Source: Deltaproteobacteria bacterium
GTDB taxonomy: Bacteria > Desulfobacterota_B > Binatia > UBA9968
Direction: 5' to 3'
NCBI GenBank assembly: GCA_022545745.1
Contig: JACZQL010000063.1
Span: forward strand, 1-6,858
DNA: 6,858 nt
Positions 1-4,844 of this stretch are shown here, piece after piece. Within the stretch, counting starts at the first letter, position 1. The number at the start of each line of letters is the position of its first letter. The position numbers and the translations under genes were made by a program. The notes under the pieces were generated by a model that had not been told where the DNA came from, did no database searches, and worked only from the letters and a program-made list of their open reading frames with translations.

Positions 1-51
1 GAGATTAGAATTGCCGGCAAATATCTTCAGAGCATCATGTGCTTGACGCAT
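1..51 (-). CDS. prs: Ribose-phosphate pyrophosphokinase (PRPP synthetase), N-terminal fragment, cut by window edge
   Basis: Only the first 17 codons lie in the window; the rest continues past the left edge. The translation from the ATG at 49-51 includes LKIFAGNSNL, which matches the characteristic N-terminus of Prs (K-L/I-F-A/S-G-N). Prs makes phosphoribosyl pyrophosphate from ribose-5-phosphate and ATP in the cytoplasm, for nucleotide, histidine, tryptophan and NAD synthesis. A GGTG at 59-62 sits about 7 nt before the ATG and could serve as a weak ribosome binding site. The position just downstream of tRNA-Gln, spoVG and ispE agrees with the known conserved order of these genes, which raises confidence despite the short fragment. 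Confidence 0.8.
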   Translation of the reverse strand, partial: MRQAHDALKIFAGNSNL

Positions 52-120
52 AAGTTGACACCATAAAGACTTTAATTTTTGTCACCTGAGATTTTTAGGG
101 CTTACCGTGAAAGGGAAATT

Positions 121-194
121 TGGCTGGGCGGGAAGGATTCGAACCTTCGATACCGGATCCAAAGCCCGGTGCCTTACCACTTGGCGACCGCCCA
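121..194 (-). tRNA. tRNA-Gln (anticodon TTG), CCA encoded
   Basis: On the minus strand this 74-nt stretch folds as a complete cloverleaf. The acceptor stem is TGGGCGG/CCGCCCA (188-194 with 125-131), the D arm is GCC...GGC with a GTGGTAA loop, the anticodon stem is CCGGG/TCCGG around CTTTGGA, and the T arm is GAAGG-TTCGAAT-CCTTC. Discriminator G and a genomically encoded CCA (121-123) follow. Loop positions 34-36 read TTG, so the tRNA decodes CAA (and CAG by wobble) as glutamine. The U1-A72 first pair is usual for tRNA-Gln. The gene lies 37 nt after spoVG and about 70 nt before prs on the same strand, so it is probably cut out of a shared transcript. Confidence 0.96.
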
Positions 195-231
195 AGGCAG
201 AACCTTCCACCGCACCATCCCTCCACCAAGC

Positions 232-513
232 CTATTCCCCGTCGGCTTGCCTCCCCGCTTCAGCCACTACTTTTTCATACTGCGCAATGATTTTTTCCTC
301 AATCATCCTCCGCGTTTCGTTATTGAGGGGATGGGCGATATCTTTGTAGGTGCCGTCCTTCCGTCTTTTACTAGGCATAGACACAAAGAGTCCTGACGTG
401 CCTCTTATGACCTTGAGATCCCGAACGACAAAACAGTGGTCGAAGGTGATGGTGACATAAGCTCTGAGCTTGTCCTCATCCACGGGAAAGACCCTAATCT
501 CCGTGACCTCCAT
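232..513 (-). CDS. spoVG: SpoVG family RNA/DNA-binding regulator
   Basis: The 93-residue product is full length for SpoVG (usually about 85-100 aa). It carries the family hallmarks: the N-terminal beta segment MEVTEIRVFP, the central RDLKVIRGTSGLFVSMPS, the basic KRRKDGTYKDIAHPLN segment, and a C-terminal helix with RRMIEEKIIAQYE. SpoVG proteins bind RNA and DNA site-specifically and act as global regulators in several phyla; the name comes from Bacillus sporulation, and nothing here implies sporulation. The start is firm because a near-perfect Shine-Dalgarno AAGGAGGT lies 4 nt before the ATG at 511-513. The gene follows ispE by 41 nt and precedes tRNA-Gln, which is typical placement. Its specific targets in this organism cannot be inferred. 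Confidence 0.95.
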   Translation of the reverse strand: MEVTEIRVFPVDEDKLRAYVTITFDHCFVVRDLKVIRGTSGLFVSMPSKRRKDGTYKDIAHPLNNETRRMIEEKIIAQYEKVVAEAGRQADGE

Positions 514-528
514 GGGGACCTCCTTCCC
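514..528 (-). promoter_or_regulatory. Strong ribosome binding site of spoVG
   Basis: On the minus strand, AAGGAGGT followed by CCCC leads directly into the spoVG ATG. It is the strongest Shine-Dalgarno match in the window. It fixes the spoVG start and suggests efficient translation compared with the neighbouring ispE and ubiE. Confidence 0.85.
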
Positions 529-554
529 GCCTGGATCGGCTTGAGGGTCTTGCC

Positions 555-1403
555 TTAAGTCAACAAGCGCACTAGAAAAGCTCGGACCTGCTCTTCCTGT
601 TGCATGCAGCGAAACGCCTTATTGGCCCGTTTCTCTGCAGCAAATATCCCAAAGACCGATGAACCGCTGCCTGACATGAGAGCCCCGGTAGCACCTTCCT
701 GAAGCAGTCTTTCCTTGAGATGGGCTATTCTCGGGTAGCGGCGAATGGTCACCCCTTCCAGGTCATTAACCAGCAAGGGCGCCAGCTCTCCGTAGTCGTC
801 CAAGTGAAGGTTTAACTTAGTATTCCTAATAACTTTTGTCAACTTAAACTTGAGACTTTGGTACGCCCACCGAGTGGACACCGGAAACCCTGGATAGAGG
901 ATAATTATCCATAGCTTAGGAACCGAGGTTAACAGTTTGAGTCGCTCGCCTATACCCCTGGCAATAGCCGGACGGCCGTGGACAAAGAAGGGGACGTCAG
1001 CACCCAATTGTGTGGCCAGATCGAGCATGGACCTTTTACTAACACCGAGGCCAAGGTGCTGATTCAGACCGCGCATGGTCGCGGCGGCGTCACTGCTGCC
1101 CCCACCCAACCCTCCTCCTACTGGGATTTTCTTTCGAATATGGATATGGACGGGTTCGCTAACACTGGCACGATCGAGCACTAGCGCTGCGGCTTTGTAG
1201 GCCAGGTTTTTCTTTCCCACCGGCACAATTGGATCATCGCAAGTGACGGTCAATACGCTTCTCGCAGTGCGTGGCTTGGTAATTTCAATCTCATCGTACA
1301 GGCTGACTGGGACCATCAAGCTATCAATCAGGTGGTATCCGTCCCGCCTTTTTCCTACCACCCTGAGATACAAATTAACCTTTGCCGGTGCAAGAATTTT
1401 CAT
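555..1403 (-). CDS. ispE: 4-diphosphocytidyl-2-C-methyl-D-erythritol kinase
   Basis: IspE is a cytoplasmic GHMP-family kinase that phosphorylates CDP-methylerythritol with ATP, the fourth step of the MEP pathway to isopentenyl diphosphate. The 282-aa product has normal family length. PAKVNLYL at residues 6-13 includes the conserved Lys8. The glycine-rich ATP loop GGGLGGGSSDAA spans about 96-107, GADVPFF contains the catalytic Asp136, and MSGSGSSVFG at 243-252 is the C-terminal GHMP motif. I place the start at the ATG 1401-1403 because AGAGG lies 5 nt upstream and the protein then begins MKILAPAKVN as expected. An in-frame ATG at 1419-1421 adds six residues but has no ribosome binding site. 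It is probably the first gene of a unit with spoVG, tRNA-Gln and prs. Its product feeds the polyprenyl synthase encoded at the other end of the window. Confidence 0.96.
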   Translation of the reverse strand: MKILAPAKVNLYLRVVGKRRDGYHLIDSLMVPVSLYDEIEITKPRTARSVLTVTCDDPIVPVGKKNLAYKAAALVLDRASVSEPVHIHIRKKIPVGGGLGGGSSDAAATMRGLNQHLGLGVSKRSMLDLATQLGADVPFFVHGRPAIARGIGERLKLLTSVPKLWIIILYPGFPVSTRWAYQSLKFKLTKVIRNTKLNLHLDDYGELAPLLVNDLEGVTIRRYPRIAHLKERLLQEGATGALMSGSGSSVFGIFAAEKRANKAFRCMQQEEQVRAFLVRLLT

Positions 1404-1682
1404 CCTGGCCTCTAGTAACATAGCGCAAAGACAGATACCAGTTTACCCTGTACCATGGCACGCTCCGTGCGTGAGCGCGAGGCCAAATGTTCCAGGTTCC
1501 AGGCGAACCCAGTGCCCCAAAAGCCATGGGCGTAAGCCTGTGGTTCGGGGTTTATCGTCCTTCAATGACCCACTGCCGCATCAGATTGGACAATTCCGCT
1601 GTGGCACCATTAGAGATCCTGACGCTGATGGAAAGGAAACGAGAAAGTCATCCCATGGATTGCGGTAAGGCTTTGAAAAAGT
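1404..1682. other. Gene-free divergent spacer upstream of ispE and the small membrane protein gene
   Basis: I see no convincing gene here. Open frames cross the region on the plus strand (up to about 140 codons, mostly antisense to ispE), but they lack ribosome binding sites and recognisable protein motifs. An imperfect GC-rich dyad lies at 1456-1485 (TGGC and CGCTC on the left, GAGCG and GCCA on the right) and could fold in the ispE leader. A short direct repeat, TTCCAGG, lies near 1490-1503. The ispE promoter should lie here, but I could not point to convincing -35/-10 boxes. Confidence 0.5.
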
Positions 1683-1711
1683 TTGACATTCAACCTGGAG
1701 TTTGATACTTG
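1683..1711 (+). promoter_or_regulatory. Probable promoter of the small membrane protein gene
   Basis: A consensus -35 box TTGACA at 1683-1688 is followed 17 nt later by TACTTG at 1706-1711, with a TG at 1703-1704 in the extended -10 position; GATACT at 1704-1709 is the alternative. The -10 match is weak. The spacing and location (about 20 nt before the likely GTG start at 1731) fit a sigma70-type promoter. If correct, it excludes the TTG at 1683 as the start of the gene. Confidence 0.45.
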
Positions 1712-1730
1712 CAACTTGAGAGTTTTAATT

Positions 1731-2132
1731 GTGAAGCCTAAGGATATCTATTCCAATTATCTCCTTGTGGCCGCGATAATCCTCCTGATTTTAGGTATTG
1801 GGAATTGGATCGTTGGTGCGGTGCAGGTAACTAAATATCAAAAAATGCTGCGAAATACGGCCAAAACGGGACTCGAAGACAGCTATCGTAACTTTCAAGA
1901 ACTGGACCACCGGAAGAACAAAGAGGTACTGAGGAGAATCAATGAGGGGAGAGAAAAATACAACGTGGCACAGGTCAAGGTGGATTTCTATTACGTCGTA
2001 CTAGGAGGGGGACGGCTGTTTTTTTTCCTGGGTCTATTTTCAACCTTTTTCGCGTCGATCCGTCTAATTCGTCAGGATACGTTAGCCAAAATTAGGAGAC
2101 TCAACTTAAGACTCCTAAAGAATCACTCATGA
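1731..2132 (+). CDS. Small two-helix membrane protein of unknown function
   Basis: I do not recognise this family. From the GTG at 1731 the product is 133 aa. It has one hydrophobic helix at about residues 10-31 (LLVAAIILLILGIGNWIVGA), a charged stretch of about 55 residues rich in K, E, R and N that is likely helical, and a second hydrophobic helix at about 87-109. The latter contains YYVVLGGGRLFFFLGLF. The tail is strongly basic (RLIRQ...KIRRLNLRLLK), so by the positive-inside rule the C-terminus should be cytoplasmic and the central domain outside the membrane. GAGAG at 1718-1722, 8 nt before the GTG, is a modest ribosome binding site. In-frame TTG codons at 1683 and 1716 would lengthen the N-terminus but are less well placed. 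It stands alone between oppositely oriented neighbours, so context gives no function. Confidence 0.7.
   Translation: MKPKDIYSNYLLVAAIILLILGIGNWIVGAVQVTKYQKMLRNTAKTGLEDSYRNFQELDHRKNKEVLRRINEGREKYNVAQVKVDFYYVVLGGGRLFFFLGLFSTFFASIRLIRQDTLAKIRRLNLRLLKNHS
2092..2118. repeat. Inverted repeat near the 3' end of the small membrane protein gene
   Basis: TTAGGAG at 2092-2098 and CTCCTAA at 2112-2118 form a perfect 7-bp inverted repeat around a 13-nt loop. It lies inside the last codons of the gene, close to the convergent junction with the kinase gene. No T-run follows on either strand, so it is not a standard intrinsic terminator. A chance repeat is possible. Confidence 0.3.
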
Positions 2133-2151
2133 GCAAGGCACGGGGAGAGGG

Positions 2152-3174
2152 TTATTTGGAGGGTTTTGACTTCTGGTATTTGCGGTAATCGTAGCCAGTC
2201 GCCATGGCCAGTAAAAGATCTTCCATCCCACCATCTTTTTCTCTTCGAAGAATCAGCAGTCGATCAAAAAATTCTTTAAAGTCTTTGTAGTTCCTCTGAT
2301 TTTCATCCACCTTGCGTAAATAGAAGTCCTTAATCCGAGTGACCGTAAAGCGGAGTGCCGAAAAGCGCAATTCGTTGGGGAAGGAATCCCATTCAGGCAA
2401 CGATAGCGGGCGTAGATGTTCGTATCCCGTGATTAAGGCCTCAAAACGATCGATGCGATAACGCCCATCCAAAAAACAAAGCGCATTAACCGCTGTGGCA
2501 AGATCATAGATGAGTTTTCCTCGGCAGGCAGCCTCAAAGTCAACGATGCCCACCAACCGAGACCCTTTAAACTTTACATTATCTGCAAAAAAATCTCCGT
2601 GGATGAGGCCCTTCGGCAAATTATTATCTAAGTAATTTTCCAGATAAGAGACTTCATCGTCTATGACGCGAATGATGTTTCTTAGGTGTGGGGGAAGATC
2701 CTTTCTGAATTCACGATACATCATGGCGATCTTGGGAAACGCAAACCGATTGTCGATACCTTTTTTGTAGCCCCTCCCAATGAGATGGAGATCGGCTAGG
2801 GCGTGACCCAAAATCTCTAACTGGGAAGGGGTCAAGGCCTCCATCGGAAGGTCCGCTCCGTCTAGATACTTGCTCACCGACAATTGCTTCGATTGAATTT
2901 CGTGATAGTACTTACCTTTTTTGCTTCGGAGGGGTTGGAGGCAGGGAAACCCATTTCGTTTCAGAAACAGGATAAGGTCGATCTCCTGCTTCGTTTCCAG
3001 CTCGCTTTTTATTTCGTCGATTTTAACGAAGAAGCGACCCTTTTGGGTTTCCAGAAGATAATGAGTGTTGACGGAGCCGTTGCGAACGCCTGTTGAGGAT
3101 ATGAGATCGCCAAGTCCAAATTCATCAGCGATCTGTGAGCAATCCTTTTTGCTCAGGCGGGTGTAGATGGCCAT
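2152..3174 (-). CDS. thrB: APH-fold kinase, probable homoserine kinase type II
   Basis: The 340-aa product belongs to the aminoglycoside phosphotransferase/choline kinase fold (COG2334-like), the group that includes the bacterial type II homoserine kinase. Visible features are the N-terminal ligand region around NGSVNTHYLLET (32-43), the nucleotide-binding lysine candidate Lys51 in RFFVKI, the catalytic loop IHGDFFADN (191-199; Asp194, Asn199), and the metal-binding Asp212 in GIVDFEAA. YDLATAVNALCF (223-234) and LRFSALRFTVTRIKDF (269-284) resemble the C-terminal part of ThrB. If so, it phosphorylates L-homoserine on the way to threonine, in the cytoplasm. Related stress-kinase or amino-sugar kinase roles cannot be excluded, because no threonine gene lies nearby. 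The start ATG (3172-3174) has no strong ribosome binding site. It converges with the small membrane protein gene, 19 nt apart. Confidence 0.75.
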   Translation of the reverse strand: MAIYTRLSKKDCSQIADEFGLGDLISSTGVRNGSVNTHYLLETQKGRFFVKIDEIKSELETKQEIDLILFLKRNGFPCLQPLRSKKGKYYHEIQSKQLSVSKYLDGADLPMEALTPSQLEILGHALADLHLIGRGYKKGIDNRFAFPKIAMMYREFRKDLPPHLRNIIRVIDDEVSYLENYLDNNLPKGLIHGDFFADNVKFKGSRLVGIVDFEAACRGKLIYDLATAVNALCFLDGRYRIDRFEALITGYEHLRPLSLPEWDSFPNELRFSALRFTVTRIKDFYLRKVDENQRNYKDFKEFFDRLLILRREKDGGMEDLLLAMATGYDYRKYQKSKPSK

Positions 3175-3361
3175 TTGCTTTGATATCAGAGGCCTATGGT
3201 CTAGGTTCCTTTCTTGTTTCTCTTTGAAGAGGCATACATAAATATGTCTATTATAAAAACATTAGGATGTCAATATAAAATTCCTTTTTATCTTGATAGT
3301 TTCCAAAAAATACGTATTTTATATAATTATTTTAGATACTTATCGTAATTTCGAGTGCTGC
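3175..3361. other. AT-rich intergenic spacer
   Basis: The stretch, especially 3231-3350, is far richer in A and T than the flanking genes and contains long A/T runs such as TTTTATATAATTATTTTAG. No reading frame here is convincing. It separates the LOG-like gene from the kinase gene, both transcribed leftward, and most likely holds the kinase promoter. An AT-rich tract of this type could also bind a nucleoid protein, which is inference only. Confidence 0.6.
3245..3273 (-). promoter_or_regulatory. Probable promoter of the kinase gene
   Basis: On the minus strand a perfect -35 box TTGACA (3268-3273) is followed after 17 nt by TAGACA (3245-3250). A better-looking TATAAT at 3250-3255 sits too close (12 nt) to pair with this -35. 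The predicted start would leave a leader of about 65 nt before the kinase ATG. The AT-rich surroundings favour a promoter, but also make chance matches easy. Confidence 0.4.
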
Positions 3362-3375
3362 CTAAAATTTAGGCA
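3359..3375. repeat. 17-bp palindrome spanning the stop codon of the LOG-like gene
   Basis: TGCCTAAA-A-TTTAGGCA is a perfect 8-bp dyad around one central base and includes the TAG stop codon of the minus-strand gene. The single-base centre makes a tight hairpin unlikely, so if it matters it is more likely a protein-binding dyad or a cruciform than a terminator. Confidence 0.4.
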
Positions 3376-3826
3376 ACAATTCCCTTTCGAGCTCCTCAAT
3401 GCTATTTATCGGGTGGACACCAGGTACATGTTCCCAAGCCTTTAGGCCAAGGACTCTCCTTCCCAGGAGCAATGCATAAGTTACCTCGCAGTGGGTTCCG
3501 TGGCTTCCCGCTAGGGCAACGACAATGTCGCCCGAAGCGACTACCAACATATTCCTCCCGTGTCCCATGCCCGTCGGAATGGCAATGTCGATATACGGGT
3601 TACCGGATTCCGCGTTGTAGGTAGGTAGGATTCCAACGGTCACACCGCCGGTCTCCTTGGCACCCCGGGCCGCCGCCTCCATGACTCCACCCAAGCCCCC
3701 GCATACCAAAACGCCGCCCTTCGCGGCAACGGCCTTACCAACGGATTCAGCCAAGGCCAAGGTTTGTCCATCGGCACTGGAACCACCCACTACAGTGACC
3801 TGAATCGCTTTTCTTTTTCGGACCAT
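3362..3826 (-). CDS. LOG-like Rossmann-fold nucleotide-binding protein (TIGR00725 type)
   Basis: The 154-aa product matches the short LOG/SLOG-like family, which has a Rossmann-type fold. The N-terminal strand and loop VTVVGGSSA (10-18) is followed by VCGGLGGVMEAAARGAKETGG (41-61) and VGILPTYNAESGNPY (64-78). MGHGRNMLVVASGD (87-100) and ALAGSHGTHCE (104-114) follow. The last is the counterpart of the LOG motif PGGxGTxxE: the GT..E core is kept but the preceding residues differ. LOG enzymes release cytokinin-type bases from nucleoside monophosphates; many short members have unknown substrates, so I name no reaction. A good purine-rich ribosome binding site (AAGGAAAGGA) precedes the ATG at 3824-3826. 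The gene is divergent from nuoB across a 163-nt regulatory region. Confidence 0.85.
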   Translation of the reverse strand: MVRKRKAIQVTVVGGSSADGQTLALAESVGKAVAAKGGVLVCGGLGGVMEAAARGAKETGGVTVGILPTYNAESGNPYIDIAIPTGMGHGRNMLVVASGDIVVALAGSHGTHCEVTYALLLGRRVLGLKAWEHVPGVHPINSIEELERELLPKF

Positions 3827-3910
3827 GGGTCCTTTCCTTTCCCGCAGTTTTCTTCTCTATAACAATTTCCCAGGGCACTATCGATCTTTAGACCAAGATA
3901 AAGTAAATTC

Positions 3911-3926
3911 TCTGGATTCTTCCAGA
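3911..3926. repeat. Inverted repeat in the divergent LOG-like/nuoB intergenic region
   Basis: TCTGGA-TTCT-TCCAGA is a perfect 6-bp inverted repeat with a 4-nt loop. It lies about 25 nt upstream of the predicted nuoB -35 box and about 85 nt upstream of the LOG-like start codon. That position suits a regulator site acting on either gene. No T-run follows, so it is not a normal terminator. Confidence 0.4.
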
Positions 3927-3941
3927 TTTATAAAAGACCCC

Positions 3942-3968
3942 CCCCTAGGTTGACTTTTTTCCTAGGGG
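3942..3968. repeat. Inverted repeat overlapping the nuoB promoter
   Basis: CCCCTAGG (3942-3949) and CCTAGGGG (3961-3968) form a perfect 8-bp inverted repeat around an 11-nt centre, 27 bp in all. The predicted -35 box TTGACT is the first part of the centre, and the right arm fills the spacer before the -10 box. A dimeric regulator bound here would block RNA polymerase, so it is a good operator candidate (inference). Confidence 0.5.
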
Positions 3969-3977
3969 ACCTATCCT
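3950..3977 (+). promoter_or_regulatory. Probable sigma70-type promoter of nuoB
   Basis: TTGACT at 3950-3955 (5 of 6 bases match TTGACA) is followed after 16 nt by TATCCT at 3972-3977 (4 of 6 match TATAAT). Transcription would begin around 3983-3986, only a few bases before the GTG start codon of nuoB at 3990. That predicts a leaderless or nearly leaderless mRNA, which agrees with the lack of a nearby Shine-Dalgarno sequence. Confidence 0.5.
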
Positions 3978-3989
3978 GAATAAACCACA

Positions 3990-4499
3990 GTGGAAAAAAG
4001 CCAGGTCACATCAACTTCCAAGTTCGGAGAAGAGAATCTTCTCGCCGAAGGTGTTGTCCTTACCCGCTTGGACAAGGCCGTCGGTTGGGCTCGAAAATAC
4101 TCTATTTTCCCCTACCCGTTTGCGACTGCCTGTTGTGCCATGGAGTACATGTCTCTGTCCATGTCTCCCTATGATATTGATCGTTTTGGGGCACTTTTAC
4201 CCCGATTCAGTCCGCGACAGGCCGACCTTCTCATGGTCATCGGCACGGTAAACCACAAGCTATCCCCAGTTCTCAAGCGGATCTATGAACAGATGTGTGA
4301 ACCCAAGTGGGTCATGGCCTTTGGGGCATGTGCGGCAAGCGGTGGTTTTTATGATAACTATGCTACCGTTCAGGGGATTGACCGAATTATTCCCGTAGAT
4401 GTCTACGTACCGGGGTGTCCGCCGAGACCCGAAGGCGTACTAGATGGGCTCATGGAACTCCAGGGCAAGATCGCAAATCAGAAACATCCCCTAACCTAG
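3990..4499 (+). CDS. nuoB: NADH-quinone oxidoreductase (complex I) subunit B
   Basis: NuoB is a peripheral-arm subunit of complex I that carries the terminal [4Fe-4S] cluster N2, which passes electrons to quinone at the membrane interface. The 169-aa product contains all four cluster ligands: the adjacent Cys48-Cys49 in FATACCAMEYM, Cys114 in FGACAASGGFYDNY, and Cys143 in VPGCPPRPEGV. Ligand spacings (65 and 29 residues) equal those of E. coli NuoB. RFSPRQADLLMVIG (72-85) and PKWVMAFGAC (105-114) are further hallmarks. The GTG at 3990 is the only plausible start that covers the normal N-terminus; no Shine-Dalgarno precedes it. Unusually, no nuoA, nuoC or nuoD flanks it, so its partners must be encoded elsewhere, or it is a second copy. 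Membrane-bound hydrogenase small subunits are related, but the sequence fits NuoB better. Confidence 0.93.
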   Translation: MEKSQVTSTSKFGEENLLAEGVVLTRLDKAVGWARKYSIFPYPFATACCAMEYMSLSMSPYDIDRFGALLPRFSPRQADLLMVIGTVNHKLSPVLKRIYEQMCEPKWVMAFGACAASGGFYDNYATVQGIDRIIPVDVYVPGCPPRPEGVLDGLMELQGKIANQKHPLT

Positions 4500-4511
4500 G
4501 TGGACTCGAGT

Positions 4512-4844
4512 ATGGACAGTTCAGATGAGGGCCAAGGATTATCAGAAAAATCCGATCTCTTTTATCATGGCGTCATCGTCAAGCTTTTTCCGAGAAACAA
4601 TTTGGGGGTCGTCCGCACTGAGAGCGGACGGGAAATCACTTTTTCCTATAGCCTCGTTATTGCAATCGGTGCAAGCAAAAGCCCCAACGAATTGAGAGAA
4701 GGACAAAAGATTGGCTATGACCTTGGATGGACGGGCCATGGCCTCAGAGTAACGAAAATCAAAGTCTATCCGAGCTCCCCGCCTGATGAGAGCCCAACCA
4801 CACTAGAGGGGCAAGGAGGTCAAGGCCAAAAGTTGCCGTCCTAA
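4512..4844 (+). CDS. Degenerate cold-shock-like (OB-fold) domain protein
   Basis: The 110-aa product contains one recognisable domain at about residues 18-86. HGVIVKLFPRNNLGVVRTES lines up with the cold-shock pattern G-x-I-K-x-F-x(3)-G-F-G-F-I, EITFSYSLVI with the V-F-F-H-x-S-x-I segment, and LREGQKIGYDLGW with the L-x-E-G-Q-x-V-x-F segment. GLRVTKIKVY closes the barrel. The aromatic RNP1 and RNP2 residues that stack on nucleic acid are mostly replaced, so RNA or DNA binding may be lost or altered. Both ends look disordered: acidic and Ser-rich at the N-terminus, Gly/Gln-rich at the C-terminus. I chose the ATG at 4512 because AGGTGG (4498-4503) sits 8 nt before it. A GTG at 4500, directly after the nuoB stop, would add four residues. 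It is probably cotranscribed with nuoB, and its 3' end overlaps the next minus-strand gene. Confidence 0.65.
   Translation: MDSSDEGQGLSEKSDLFYHGVIVKLFPRNNLGVVRTESGREITFSYSLVIAIGASKSPNELREGQKIGYDLGWTGHGLRVTKIKVYPSSPPDESPTTLEGQGGQGQKLPS

Noticed and set aside
55..83. Plus-strand TTGACA near the left edge as a promoter
   Set aside because: There is no convincing -10 box at the right distance and no plus-strand gene downstream.
79..396. Plus-strand open frames across the tRNA and spoVG region
   Set aside because: They run antisense through a clear tRNA and spoVG, have no ribosome binding site and no protein family features.
1456..1485. GC-rich dyad as a riboswitch or terminator
   Set aside because: The pairing is imperfect and competing, lacks a T-run, and shows no known riboswitch signature. 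It is kept only as a note in the spacer entry.
1243..1705. Plus-strand open frames over the ispE start and the spacer (ending in segments such as LEILTLMERKRESH)
   Set aside because: No ribosome binding site, no recognisable domain, and Pro/Arg/Ser-rich translation. I considered a decayed gene but found no second frame that continues a protein motif.
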